Source: Oxalobacteraceae bacterium UBA4003 (GTDB taxonomy: Bacteria > Pseudomonadota > Gammaproteobacteria > Burkholderiales > Burkholderiaceae_D). From it: a DNA stretch of 35,507 bases. A program made the position numbers and the translations under genes. The notes below the pieces were generated by a model. The model worked only from the letters and a program-made list of their open reading frames with translations. It was not told where the DNA came from and ran no database searches. Location of the stretch: positions 1 through 35,507 of the forward strand of contig DGBN01000058.1 of the NCBI GenBank assembly GCA_002384815.1, in the 5' to 3' direction. Positions 1 to 8,711 of the stretch are shown one piece after another; position 1 is the stretch's first letter; every line of letters begins with the position of its first letter.

Positions 1-84
1 GGGCATTCAGGGGGCTATCTCACGGCCACCAAAGTCGCCCATCACTTTCAGACCCGAACTCTCGCATTTGCGCCTCACAGACCA

Positions 85-1551
85 ATGAAACAAGAAGGAA
101 ACATCATCAACAAGATGCGCGCCGAATGGTTGCCCACCATCCTGCAGGGATCAGCGAGCGAAATTTATGTATTGCGGTGTGACACTTTGCGCTTTGAATA
201 CGTCAACCCCACTGCCGTCCACAATCTGCAATACAGTATTGCCGAGCTGGCTGAACTGTCTCCCACGGCGATCGCCAGGGATATAACGCACGAAGCGTAT
301 GAGCAGTTTTTTCAGGACTTGCGGAATGGCAGCCAGGTGTCTGCTGCCATCAATACCGTCCATACACGCAAGGATGGCAGTACTTACCCGCTTGAGCTTC
401 AATTGTTTTATCTGGCATCGGATACCGAGCCCGTCATCATCGCCATCGGCAATGACGTCAGTTCGCGCGACAAGTCAGACAAGGCCTTGCGTGCCAGTGA
501 GTCCCGCCTTAAAGCCATGGTCTCCAATACGCCGGGACTGGTTTATCAATTCCTGCTGCGCGGCGAGGGGCAATTTTCCTTCCCTTATCTCAGTGAAGGC
601 TGCGAGGCCCTGCTGGGTATTCCGGCCGAAGCATTACACGCCAATCCTACGCTGTTCGTTGAACTGATTTTGCCTGAAGATCGCCGGTCTTATCAGGATG
701 CGATGCTTGCCTCCATCGAACAGATGAATAACTGGAACTGGGAAGGCCGCATCTGGATCGAGAAGTGGAAAGACGTCAAATGGATCAACCTGCGCGCCAT
801 GCCACGCATGCTGGATGAACATTGCGTGCAGTGGGAAGGCATCATGACCAATATCACTGCCAGCAAACTGGAGCAGGAAGAGATCATTCGTTCGCGTGCG
901 CAGCTGGCCGAGCTATCGGCTCACATAGATATCGTCAAGGAACAGGAACGCACGCATATCGCGCGCGAAATACACGACGACCTGGGCGGCAATCTGACCG
1001 CCATCAAGATGGCGCTGGCCTTGCTGACACGACGCTTGCCTGAAAAAAATCAAGAGCTGGCCGAGAAAGCCGACTACGTAGAATTGCTGGTCGATCGCAC
1101 CATAGAATCCGTACATAAAATCGCCGGCAACCTGCGCCCCGGCATCCTGGACTTCGGTCTGGTAGCTGCCATCGACTGGCAAGCCAGGGAGTTTGAAAAA
1201 CAGGTCGGCATACCCTGCCAATTCTCGAGCAGCAAGCAGGAGATCGATCTGACACTCGATCAAGCCACCGCACTGTTTCGTATTTTTCAGGAGGCACTGA
1301 CCAATATTGCCAAGCACGCGAAAGCCAGCCTGGTCACCGTGCAACTTGTACACACATGCCAGTATGTACGGCTGGAAGTCATCGATAATGGATGCGGCAT
1401 TCAGATGAATGATCGCGACAAACCCAAGTCTTTCGGCATACGCGGCATGGTGGAGCGATCAATCGCCATGGGTGGTAGTTTGTCTGTCAGCACGCCTCCC
1501 AAGGGTGGCACAATCGTTGCTATTAACGTGCCACTGTCCGAGATCGCATAG
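85..1551 (+). CDS. PAS-PAS sensor histidine kinase, NarL/UhpB-like (HisKA_3)
   Basis: Soluble-looking sensor kinase expected to autophosphorylate on His and pass phosphate to the response regulator encoded next. Two PAS-like sensor regions cover roughly residues 15-130 and 140-272. They are followed by a HisKA_3 dimerisation helix with the phospho-acceptor at H297 (REIHDDLGG) and a GHKL ATPase domain with an N-box (EALTNIAKHAK, from about 403), a G1 box (DNGCGI, about 434) and a G2 region (GIRGMVER). No transmembrane segment is evident, so the signal is probably cytoplasmic. The start is uncertain: ATG 85 opens the listed frame, ATG 115 follows an AGAAGGAA stretch at long spacing, and the frame has no stop back to the window edge, so the true start could lie further left. 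The signal sensed is unknown; the link to motility is by position only. Confidence 0.85.
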   Translation: MKQEGNIINKMRAEWLPTILQGSASEIYVLRCDTLRFEYVNPTAVHNLQYSIAELAELSPTAIARDITHEAYEQFFQDLRNGSQVSAAINTVHTRKDGSTYPLELQLFYLASDTEPVIIAIGNDVSSRDKSDKALRASESRLKAMVSNTPGLVYQFLLRGEGQFSFPYLSEGCEALLGIPAEALHANPTLFVELILPEDRRSYQDAMLASIEQMNNWNWEGRIWIEKWKDVKWINLRAMPRMLDEHCVQWEGIMTNITASKLEQEEIIRSRAQLAELSAHIDIVKEQERTHIAREIHDDLGGNLTAIKMALALLTRRLPEKNQELAEKADYVELLVDRTIESVHKIAGNLRPGILDFGLVAAIDWQAREFEKQVGIPCQFSSSKQEIDLTLDQATALFRIFQEALTNIAKHAKASLVTVQLVHTCQYVRLEVIDNGCGIQMNDRDKPKSFGIRGMVERSIAMGGSLSVSTPPKGGTIVAINVPLSEIA

Positions 1552-1685
1552 CAAACAACATTAATCTCGACAATATTGGGAAAAACCTTACCGAATTTGT
1601 CTGTCAGCCGCTGGCGCCATCCAGAATTTGTCACATCTGGCAAAAAGACAAGCCTGACCTTACACAAATTCCATAAAGCAGAACA

Positions 1686-2333
1686 ATGACAACGAAGAAT
1701 GCAATAAAAGTCCTGATTGCCGACGATCATGCGATTGTGCGCGAAGGGCTGAAACAGATTCTGGCTGATACCCGGGATATTGTCGTGGGAGGTCACGCTG
1801 AAAACGGCAGCGAAGCCATCAAGCTATCGCGCGAAGGTTTGTGCGATGTCATGCTGCTGGATATCTCCATGCCAGATCGCAGCGGCATTGAAGTGTTGAA
1901 GCAGGTACGCAAGGAGTCTCCCAAAATTGCCATCCTGATGCTGTCCATGCACCGCGAAGATCAATATGCGATCCGCTCGCTCAAAGCTGGCGCAGCCGGC
2001 TATCTGAACAAACAAAGTGCGCCAGCCGAGCTGGTAAATGCAATTCGCCAAGTCGCCGCCGGGCGCAAATACGTCAGTGCCGCCCTGGCGCAGGAACTGG
2101 CCAACCAGATCAACGATAATCACGACACTCCGCTGCATGAAACCCTGTCCGATCGCGAATATCAAACCCTGACCATGATCGCTTCCGGTAAAACCGTCAG
2201 CGATATTGCGGCAGACCTGACCCTGTCGGTCAAAACCATCAGTATGTATCGCTCACGTCTATTGCAGAAAATGAAACTTCGCCACAACGCAGAGATAACA
2301 CACTACGCAATCAGGAATCGCCTGGTTGACTAA
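1686..2333 (+). CDS. NarL/FixJ-family response regulator (REC-LuxR HTH)
   Basis: Two-domain transcription regulator of 215 aa. The N-terminal receiver domain has the acidic pocket (ADDH, about residues 12-15), phospho-acceptor D59 (LLDISMP) and the conserved lysine K109 (YLNKQ). The C-terminal LuxR-type helix-turn-helix begins near residue 147 (LSDREYQTLTMIASGKT) with a recognition-helix region around SVKTISMYRSRLL. It lies 134 bp after the sensor kinase gene on the same strand and is its likely partner; HisKA_3 kinases usually pair with NarL-type regulators. Targets cannot be read from the sequence. Control of flagellar or adhesion genes is a guess from location. Confidence 0.9.
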   Translation: MTTKNAIKVLIADDHAIVREGLKQILADTRDIVVGGHAENGSEAIKLSREGLCDVMLLDISMPDRSGIEVLKQVRKESPKIAILMLSMHREDQYAIRSLKAGAAGYLNKQSAPAELVNAIRQVAAGRKYVSAALAQELANQINDNHDTPLHETLSDREYQTLTMIASGKTVSDIAADLTLSVKTISMYRSRLLQKMKLRHNAEITHYAIRNRLVD

Positions 2334-2365
2334 TCGGCACGCACGAAAAATCCGCCGGTTTGATG

Positions 2366-2395
2366 ACAGGCTCAATGTGCAAACGGCCTGTTTTT
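2366..2395 (+). terminator. possible intrinsic terminator after the response regulator
   Basis: A 6-bp GC-rich stem, ACAGGC (2366-2371) with GCCTGT (2386-2391), has a 14-nt loop and runs straight into a five-T tract. It starts 33 bp past the regulator's stop codon. The stem is short and the loop long, so efficiency may be modest. Confidence 0.45.
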
Positions 2396-2466
2396 GCGTA
2401 TTGTAATTCGGCAAAGTAGCCGCTATTTGCCGTCTTGATTCTGTTATCAAACCCGCCCTGCCTGCC

Positions 2467-2509
2467 TTATTATTCACGGAGGGGCTGACATTCAGCCAGC
2501 CAATAATAA
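2467..2509 (+). promoter_or_regulatory. nested inverted repeats in the leader of the diguanylate cyclase gene
   Basis: Outer arms TTATTATT (2467-2474) and AATAATAA (2502-2509) enclose an inner perfect 6-bp hairpin GGCTGA (2483-2488)/TCAGCC (2492-2497) with a 3-nt loop. A GGAGG motif (2478-2482) sits on the 5' side of the inner stem. The structure ends 13 bp before the ATG at 2523, so it would lie in the mRNA leader and could affect translation. No known riboswitch class is recognised. Confidence 0.4.
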
Positions 2510-2522
2510 AGCACGCGCCGTC

Positions 2523-4106
2523 ATGCCAGACCATCCAGACAAACCAACGCAAAATCCCGCAGAAATTGCACGCGAAGCATTTCGCCAGCTTGCCACCCGC
2601 AAGATTGCCCCTACCCCCGATGCCTATCGCAAGATTTACGATGAGATCGCCGGTTACGCGATTCAACCCAGCGCAGAAGAAGTGCTCGGTGAATTTTCCA
2701 TCATCCTGCTCTCCACTCCCGATCTTGCACCGCTGGGAAAAGCACTGCAGGAAGCCGCAGCAACATCTTACTGGCCGGATTTTGGCAAAGGCCTGGAGCA
2801 ACTGCTCAAGCATTACCAGACCCAGTTGTCTACACGCAGCACGACTACCTCCAGCACCAGCAGTGTGGGCAGCAATGCACTGCCATCGCTGATTGACGAC
2901 CCGCAACCAGCCCTGTTGCGTGACTTGCTGATGCGCACGCTGACGCTGGCGGTCGCCTCGCTACTGCAGGGTGCGCCGGAACTGGCGGAAGAATCCGAAG
3001 CACTCGGACGCTCCATCAAGGAAGCAGAAAGCGAAGCCGCGCTGAATGAAATTTCCGTACGACTGAAACAACTCTGCTTCAAGATTGAACTCAAGAGCGG
3101 CGACATGGCCGAGCAGCATGAACTGCTGCTGCGCCTGTTCAGGCTGCTGCTGGACAACATCAGCGGCCTGATCGACGACGATTCGTGGATGCACGGACAA
3201 ATCGAAGCAGTCCAGAACCTGATTACCGGTCCGATCAACGACGCTGCGCTGCGCGAAGTCATGCGCAGCCTGAAAGAAGTGATCTACAAGCAAGGCACAC
3301 TGAAACACAGCCTGGTTGAGGCAAAAGATACGGTAAAAGACATGATGATCACGTTTATCGACCGGCTGGGAGAAATCGCCACCACAACCGGCAACTATCA
3401 CAAGAAAATAGACAGCTATTCCAAACAGATCATCGCCACCGCCGATGTCGGCAAGCTGAGCAAGATCCTCGATGAGGTGATGAAGGAAACACGCATTGCA
3501 CAGAGCGAAGCCTTGCGTTCGCGCGACGCGATCCTGATCGCACGCAAAAACGTGGAAGATGCCGAAGCACGCATCCACAATCTCGAAGCCAAGCTGGAAC
3601 AAATGAGCGAATTGGTGCGCGAAGACCAATTGACCGGCAGCCTCAACCGCCGCGGGCTGGAAGATATATTCGAACGCGAACTGGCGCGCGCCGGCCGGCG
3701 CAGCACGCCGCTCTGCATCGCCATGCTCGATCTGGACGATTTCAAGAAGATCAACGACAAATACGGCCACTCCGCCGGCGATGAAGCCTTGATCCATCTG
3801 GTACGCGTGATCAAGGAAACACTGCGCTCCATGGACATCATCGCCCGCTTCGGCGGCGAAGAATTCCTCATCGTGCTGCCAGATACCGGCATGGATGAGG
3901 CAGTTCAGACAGTCACGCGCCTGCAAAGAGAACTGACCAAACAGATATTCATGCATAATCACACGCGTCTGCTGATGACCTTCAGTGCTGGCGTTGCCTT
4001 GCGCAATGAACAAGAAAATCAAAAATCGATGATAGAGCGCGCCGACAAGGCTTTGTACGAAGCCAAACGCACAGGGAAAAACCGCGTCGTGACAGCTGCA
4101 CAGTAA
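2523..4106 (+). CDS. diguanylate cyclase (GGDEF domain, GGEEF active site)
   Basis: Predicted to make c-di-GMP from two GTP. The C-terminal GGDEF domain (about residues 360-525) has an intact GGEEF signature at 444-448 and an RxxD product-inhibition site (R435-S-M-D438) five residues upstream, so an active, feedback-inhibited enzyme is expected. The N-terminal ~350 residues are helical and soluble-looking, beginning with a conserved-looking block (LATRKIAPTPDAYRKIYDEI) and containing coiled-coil-like stretches before the catalytic domain (about 330-365). No EAL domain and no transmembrane segment are seen. ATG 2523 lacks a good ribosome-binding site; see findings for an alternative reading. 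It lies 627 bp upstream of flagellin on the same strand, and a YcgR-type c-di-GMP effector gene follows 7 kb later. Confidence 0.92.
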   Translation: MPDHPDKPTQNPAEIAREAFRQLATRKIAPTPDAYRKIYDEIAGYAIQPSAEEVLGEFSIILLSTPDLAPLGKALQEAAATSYWPDFGKGLEQLLKHYQTQLSTRSTTTSSTSSVGSNALPSLIDDPQPALLRDLLMRTLTLAVASLLQGAPELAEESEALGRSIKEAESEAALNEISVRLKQLCFKIELKSGDMAEQHELLLRLFRLLLDNISGLIDDDSWMHGQIEAVQNLITGPINDAALREVMRSLKEVIYKQGTLKHSLVEAKDTVKDMMITFIDRLGEIATTTGNYHKKIDSYSKQIIATADVGKLSKILDEVMKETRIAQSEALRSRDAILIARKNVEDAEARIHNLEAKLEQMSELVREDQLTGSLNRRGLEDIFERELARAGRRSTPLCIAMLDLDDFKKINDKYGHSAGDEALIHLVRVIKETLRSMDIIARFGGEEFLIVLPDTGMDEAVQTVTRLQRELTKQIFMHNHTRLLMTFSAGVALRNEQENQKSMIERADKALYEAKRTGKNRVVTAAQ

Positions 4107-4584
4107 ACTGTCACGCTTACTGCCGCAGCGATTCCAAGTGCGAACGCTTACCGATATCCATTCGGCAAAACCAATGCAATTCCTGCAACATGCACTCCTC
4201 TTGCGCATATGTATACGCTCCATTACTGGAAGCATATCCGCTACGCTTGCCTTCCCTCCATGGCAATTACCCGTCGCATCCATCTCGTCACGCAGGTGCT
4301 GCGCCCTTAGACATCGCACAAACGCCCGATACAGACATCATCACCATGACCGAATTTCGCCAGTTCCTTATCAGAGATACGTTTTATTCGATGCAATCAC
4401 CACAAATAAAACCACCAATATTTTGCAAAAAAATAACTAAACTAACAACATCCCTACTCGACAGGAAATCGGAAAAATAAAGGGTGGAAAAGCATTTTAT
4501 TTGTTTGAAATATAGAAAAATATCCTTAAAGATTTTCCTTATAGCAACCGTGAAAGGAACTATCTGGCTGCAGTTTGGGCGACG

Positions 4585-4626
4585 CCGGAAAAATTTAGTT
4601 TCAGTAACACACTAAACTTTTTCCGG
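4585..4626. repeat. inverted repeat overlapping the fliC promoter -35
   Basis: Arms of 15 nt (4585-4599, CCGGAAAAATTTAGT) and 16 nt (4611-4626, ACTAAACTTTTTCCGG) are perfect reverse complements apart from one extra C in the right arm, separated by 11 nt. The right arm contains the FliA -35 element. Because the repeat lies upstream of the expected transcription start, it is more likely a protein-binding site or DNA cruciform than an mRNA hairpin. Confidence 0.7.
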
Positions 4627-4639
4627 AATCGTCCGATAA
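4613..4639 (+). promoter_or_regulatory. sigma-28 (FliA) promoter of fliC
   Basis: TAAACTTT (4613-4620), an 11-bp spacer, then TCCGATAA (4632-4639). The enterobacterial FliA consensus is TAAAGTTT-N11-GCCGATAA, so 14 of 16 positions match with exact spacing. Transcription should start near 4646, giving a leader of about 90 nt before the fliC ATG. This is where a class III flagellin promoter is expected. Confidence 0.88.
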
Positions 4640-4733
4640 AACTTACAACGACGCTGCATATGCGAAATAACGCAAGGCAGACGTTGACAGTGCTTCAGCC
4701 GGACTTCCATCGGACCACAACAGGAGAATCATC

Positions 4734-6119
4734 ATGGCAGCAGTCATTAATACCAACATCTCGTCGCTGAATGCACAACGCAATCTGACGACTTCGCAAT
4801 CTTCCCTCGCAACTTCGCTGCAACGCTTGTCGTCCGGTCTGCGCATCAACAGCGCAAAAGACGATGCTGCAGGCTTGGCGATTTCCGAGCGTTTCACTTC
4901 GCAAATCAAAGGCTTGACACAAGCAGCACGTAACGCCAACGACGGTATCTCGCTGGCACAAACGGCTGAGGGTGCATTGAGCCAGGTCGGCGACGCACTG
5001 CAACGTATCCGCGAACTGTCCGTTCAATCGGCCAATGCGACCAACAGCTCGTCAGACCGCGCCGCGCTGCAACAAGAGGTTAGCCAGCTGGTAAGCGAAA
5101 TCAGCCGCATCGGCGACACTACCGCATTCAACGGCTTGAAAATTCTCGACGGTTCCTACACCAATCAACAATACCAAGTTGGCGCAAATGCTGGCGAAAC
5201 AATCAACGTTTCGGTTTCTGATTCCCGTTCGTCGCAATTGGGTGCAACAACCGCCACCAGCTCGGCCGGCAGCACAGGCGTCACGATTGCTGGTGTCGGC
5301 CTAGACATCAATGGCAGCGCAATTGACACAGCTGGCGTTACCACTTTCAGCGGCCTGATTGATGCAATCAACGCAAAATCCGGCGCAACAGGTGTTACTG
5401 CTGCGCGTGCCACGACCAACAGCTTCACATCTAGCGGCGCTTACGTTCCAGCAGCGACCAATCTCACTGTTAACGGCACAGCTGTTTCATTGCTGGTCGG
5501 CGATGATGCTGACGCTGCAACCGCCAAAATTAACGCTGTAGCAACCCAAACCGGCGTTACCGCAACCAACACTGGCGGCGTCATTTCCTTCAGCTCTGCA
5601 AACGGTGCCGATTTCACACTTGAAAGTGATGTCGCAGCAACGATCCCTGGCGTAGACACTCCTGCTACCTACAATGCCGGCTTGGTACTGTCAGCTAAAT
5701 TAGGCACGACAATCAGCGCAACTGGTGACTTGGCAGGGGACTTGAATCTGGACTCGACCGCAGCAAACAACACTTCCACCATCGCTGTAGTTACTGATGA
5801 TTTGCGAGTGTCGACAATGGACATTTCCACCGTTGCAGGCGCCAACAAAGCACTCGCAGCAGCAGATGCAGCATTGACACAAGTCAGCAGCACACGTGCG
5901 CAACTCGGTGCGATTCAAAACCGCTTTACCGCTGTTGTCGCCAACTTGAGCACCGCTTCGGAAAACTTCTCTGCTTCCCGCAGCCGTATTCTGGATGCCG
6001 ACTTTGCAGCAGAAACAGCCAACATGACACGCGGCCAGATCCTGCAACAAGCTGGTACCGCAATGCTGGCGCAGGCGAACTCGCTGCCTAACGGCGTGCT
6101 CGCCCTGCTCCGCGGCTAA
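4734..6119 (+). CDS. fliC: flagellin
   Basis: Major filament subunit of 461 aa, exported through the flagellar type III system and polymerised under the FliD cap. The conserved N-terminal D0/D1 region (MAAVINTNISSLNAQRNL, to about residue 140) and C-terminal D1/D0 region (about 370-461, ending NSLPNGVLALLRG) are intact. The central 140-365 stretch is Thr/Ala/Ser/Gly-rich, surface-exposed and variable, with one or two flagellin_IN-like segments (around 180-225 and 242-300). No Cys or Trp is present, as usual for flagellins. The start is fixed by AGGAG at 4722-4726. Expression should be FliA-dependent. FlaG, cap and chaperone genes follow directly. Confidence 0.98.
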   Translation: MAAVINTNISSLNAQRNLTTSQSSLATSLQRLSSGLRINSAKDDAAGLAISERFTSQIKGLTQAARNANDGISLAQTAEGALSQVGDALQRIRELSVQSANATNSSSDRAALQQEVSQLVSEISRIGDTTAFNGLKILDGSYTNQQYQVGANAGETINVSVSDSRSSQLGATTATSSAGSTGVTIAGVGLDINGSAIDTAGVTTFSGLIDAINAKSGATGVTAARATTNSFTSSGAYVPAATNLTVNGTAVSLLVGDDADAATAKINAVATQTGVTATNTGGVISFSSANGADFTLESDVAATIPGVDTPATYNAGLVLSAKLGTTISATGDLAGDLNLDSTAANNTSTIAVVTDDLRVSTMDISTVAGANKALAAADAALTQVSSTRAQLGAIQNRFTAVVANLSTASENFSASRSRILDADFAAETANMTRGQILQQAGTAMLAQANSLPNGVLALLRG

Positions 6120-6142
6120 TCACAGCAGCTAGTGTGAAAAGA

Positions 6143-6180
6143 ACAAATCCCCGGCTGCATTTCCGTAGCCGGGGATTTGT
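6143..6180 (+). terminator. strong hairpin after fliC
   Basis: A perfect 14-bp stem (6143-6156 with 6167-6180) and 10-nt loop start 24 bp after the fliC stop. No T-tract follows, so it may act as a partial terminator or as a 3' stabiliser of the abundant flagellin mRNA rather than a full stop. The flaG ribosome-binding site begins only 7 nt beyond the stem. Confidence 0.75.
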
Positions 6181-6197
6181 CACAACAGGAGGTCATG

Positions 6198-6569
6198 ATG
6201 GATATCGGACAAATCACTAATCACGGCAAGATGGATGTCAGGGTCGAGCTGCCCGTATCCCCCATCGCCTCAGCGACTGCGCTGAAAGAAAAAGTGACCG
6301 CTGTACTGACATCGGGCGCGGTGCAACAGCCGGATGCCGCCACCGCACAAAATCAGGTCGGGCAGGCGCTGCAAAGTATCAACAAGGCATTGCAGGCTTT
6401 ATCTTCCAGCCTTGAGTTTTCGGTGGATGCAGACAGCAACCGCACGATAGTCAAGGTGGTCGATCAGCAAACCAAGGAAATCATTCGCCAGATGCCTTCG
6501 GTTGAGGCCGTTGAAATTTCCAAGGCATTAGACAAGCTGCAAGGTTTGCTCGTCAGGCAAAAAGCGTAA
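6198..6569 (+). CDS. flaG: FlaG family protein
   Basis: Small protein of about 123 aa in the FlaG family, whose members sit between fliC and fliD and in some species limit filament length. The recognisable part is the C-terminal half: a segment around residues 75-123 (SSLEFSVDADSNRTIVKVVD, then TKEIIRQMP). AGGAGG at 6187-6192 favours ATG 6198 (5-nt spacing) over the adjacent ATG 6195; a TTG further upstream at 6177 lies inside the fliC hairpin and is unlikely. It is probably transcribed by read-through from fliC or together with fliD. Its exact role in this organism is not established. Confidence 0.88.
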   Translation: MDIGQITNHGKMDVRVELPVSPIASATALKEKVTAVLTSGAVQQPDAATAQNQVGQALQSINKALQALSSSLEFSVDADSNRTIVKVVDQQTKEIIRQMPSVEAVEISKALDKLQGLLVRQKA

Positions 6570-6665
6570 ATCGCTTTGAACAAAGAGGTAAATCACCCTC
6601 TAACCTCCGGCTTGCGATTCACAGCTTTCATTTATATTATGATTTTTCTCTAGCAGGAGAAGCAA

Positions 6666-8690
6666 GTGGCCATCTCATCGCCCGGCATAGGCTCCAATCT
6701 TCCCATCGACCAGCTCATCACTGATCTGATGAACAACGAACGTCTACCCTTGACGACACTGGCGAGGAAAGAAGCAAGTTATACACAAAAACTGAGCGCC
6801 TACGGCAGCCTGAGTGGCGCGGTCAGCGCATTTCAATCTGCCATGGCCAGCCTCAATGCGTCCACTTTTCAAGGCCTCAAGGCTGCCGTTGGCGACGCGA
6901 CGATTTTCAGCGCGAACCCCGGCAACAAGGCAGTCGCCGGCAACTATCAGGTCAAGGTAACGCAACTTGCCCAGGGCCAGATGCTTTCTGCGGTCGGCCA
7001 GGGTAGCAAGACCGCCCCCATAGGAAGCGGCACCGCCACCACCATCTCGTTTCAGCTGGGAACCATCAGCGGCGGCACGCTCGCCAATGGCGTGTACACC
7101 GGCGCCTCCTTCGTCCAGGATGCAGACCAGACCGCGGGAACCATCACAATAGACAGCAGCAATAATTCTCTGCAAGGCATCAGCGATGCCATCAATGCCG
7201 CCAATCTGGGCGTGAAGGCCAGCATCACATCGGATGGCAGCGGTTCACCCGAGCGCCTGGTACTCACCTCAAGCAAAACCGGCGAAAAGTCGAGCATGAA
7301 AATCACTGTAGATGGTGATGCGGATCTGGAAAATCTGCTCGCCTATGATCCAACAGGCACGCAAAAACTGACCCAAAACAACGCTGCACAAAATACTAAT
7401 CTGACCGTCAACGGCCTGCTGATCAGCAGCGCGACCAACACTGTTAACGATGTGATGGGCATGACGCTAAACGTATTGAAAATCGGTGAGTCATCCTTAT
7501 CGGTTTCGCAAGATACCTCTTCGCTTGAGAAGGGCATCAACGATTTCATCAAGGCTTATAACGAGCTGAACAAAACCATCAAGGATCTGACTGCCTACAC
7601 GCCCTCTACCGTCAAGGGCCAGGCCGGAACCGGCGGCCCGCTAGTTGGCGATGCGACGGTCAGAACCATACAGGAACAAGTCCGCAAGACGCTGTCTTCA
7701 TCGCTGGAAGGCTTGAGCAATACCAGCATGTCGCTGTCCAAGATCGGCGTCGCATTTCAAAAAGATGGTTCGCTTGCGCTGGATTCGGCCAAACTGAAGA
7801 CGGCCATGACCAGTAATTTCAGTGATATAGGTGCACTGTTTGCAACCATAGGCAAGGCAACGGATAGCCTGATCAATTTCAGCAATTCAACTGCCGCGAC
7901 CAAGGCCGGCAGTTATCCGATTACGGTGTCCAAGCTCGCCACACAGGCAAAAATGACGGGGGATGTCGACCTGAGCGCCGGCTCCACCATCATCGCACCC
8001 AATACCAAACTCAGTGTCAAGGTGGATGGCATCAGTGCGACTGTGATCTTGACCGAAGGAAGCTATACGGCAGAAGCTCTGGCAACGATGCTGCAGGCTG
8101 CAGTCAATGGCACTTCTGCATTGAGCAGCGCTGGCGTCAAGATCAGTGCCAAGGTAGATGCTGACGGTCACATGCAGGTGATTTCAGACCGTTATGGCTC
8201 GGCATCCAATGTCGAAATTGCATCGAATGCCGGTACAAGTGCGAACACGATTTTCGGCAGCGTCACTACCGGTTCAATTGGTGAGGATGTAGTCGGCACC
8301 ATAGGCGGCGTCGCGGCGGCCGGTTCAGGCCAGTTTCTTACCGGTGCGAGCGGCACTGCTGCGGAAGGATTGAAGCTGGAAATCGTGGGCGGTGCGCTGG
8401 GTGACCGTGGCCGCATCGATTTCTCGCAAGGTTATGCCGACCGATTGAAGAAACTTGCCGATGGCTTCATCGGTACTGACGGACTGATCTCGGGACGCAC
8501 AACAGGCATCAACAACAGCATCGCCGCTCTCGGCAAGCAGGGTGATGCACTGGAACTGCGCCTGGTACAGATTGAAAAGAACTATCGTGCCCAGTTTGCC
8601 GCGCTGGACGTTCTTATCGCAGGCATGAATTCAACCAGCACCTTCCTGACGCAGCAACTGGCGCAAATCGCCAGCTTGTCCAGCCAGTAA
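6666..8690 (+). CDS. fliD: flagellar filament cap protein (HAP2)
   Basis: Caps the growing filament and promotes flagellin folding and insertion. The start is GTG 6666, supported by AGGAGA at 6655-6660. The N-terminal FliD region (SSPGIGSNLPIDQLITDLM) and C-terminal coiled-coil region (ADRLKKLADGFIG at 591, to the end) are clear. At 674 aa it is much longer than the 450-500 aa typical of enterobacterial FliD. The excess lies mainly at residues 411-585, which opens with AGSYPITVSKLATQAKM, resembling the first flagellin_IN-like stretch at 91-106 (AGNYQVKVTQLAQGQM). This suggests an added or duplicated outer domain. fliS follows 21 bp later. Confidence 0.96.
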   Translation: MAISSPGIGSNLPIDQLITDLMNNERLPLTTLARKEASYTQKLSAYGSLSGAVSAFQSAMASLNASTFQGLKAAVGDATIFSANPGNKAVAGNYQVKVTQLAQGQMLSAVGQGSKTAPIGSGTATTISFQLGTISGGTLANGVYTGASFVQDADQTAGTITIDSSNNSLQGISDAINAANLGVKASITSDGSGSPERLVLTSSKTGEKSSMKITVDGDADLENLLAYDPTGTQKLTQNNAAQNTNLTVNGLLISSATNTVNDVMGMTLNVLKIGESSLSVSQDTSSLEKGINDFIKAYNELNKTIKDLTAYTPSTVKGQAGTGGPLVGDATVRTIQEQVRKTLSSSLEGLSNTSMSLSKIGVAFQKDGSLALDSAKLKTAMTSNFSDIGALFATIGKATDSLINFSNSTAATKAGSYPITVSKLATQAKMTGDVDLSAGSTIIAPNTKLSVKVDGISATVILTEGSYTAEALATMLQAAVNGTSALSSAGVKISAKVDADGHMQVISDRYGSASNVEIASNAGTSANTIFGSVTTGSIGEDVVGTIGGVAAAGSGQFLTGASGTAAEGLKLEIVGGALGDRGRIDFSQGYADRLKKLADGFIGTDGLISGRTTGINNSIAALGKQGDALELRLVQIEKNYRAQFAALDVLIAGMNSTSTFLTQQLAQIASLSSQ

Positions 8691-8711
8691 CAGGAATATC
8701 AGGAGTACACA

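Larger units (their letters stand above)
4107..4733 (+). other. 627-bp intergenic region upstream of fliC
   Basis: No convincing gene is seen. Two short overlapping open frames (4138-4440, 4190-4480) lack ribosome-binding sites and have protein sequences without family character. The stretch from about 4380 to 4560 is distinctly AT-rich compared with its surroundings. The last 150 bp hold the FliA promoter, the inverted repeat and a leader of about 90 nt with an AGGAG ribosome-binding site at 4722-4726. Confidence 0.7.

Noticed and set aside
4138..4480. Two overlapping short plus-strand open frames in the fliC upstream region
   Set aside because: No ribosome-binding sites, no family-like sequence, unusual composition; better explained as regulatory DNA.
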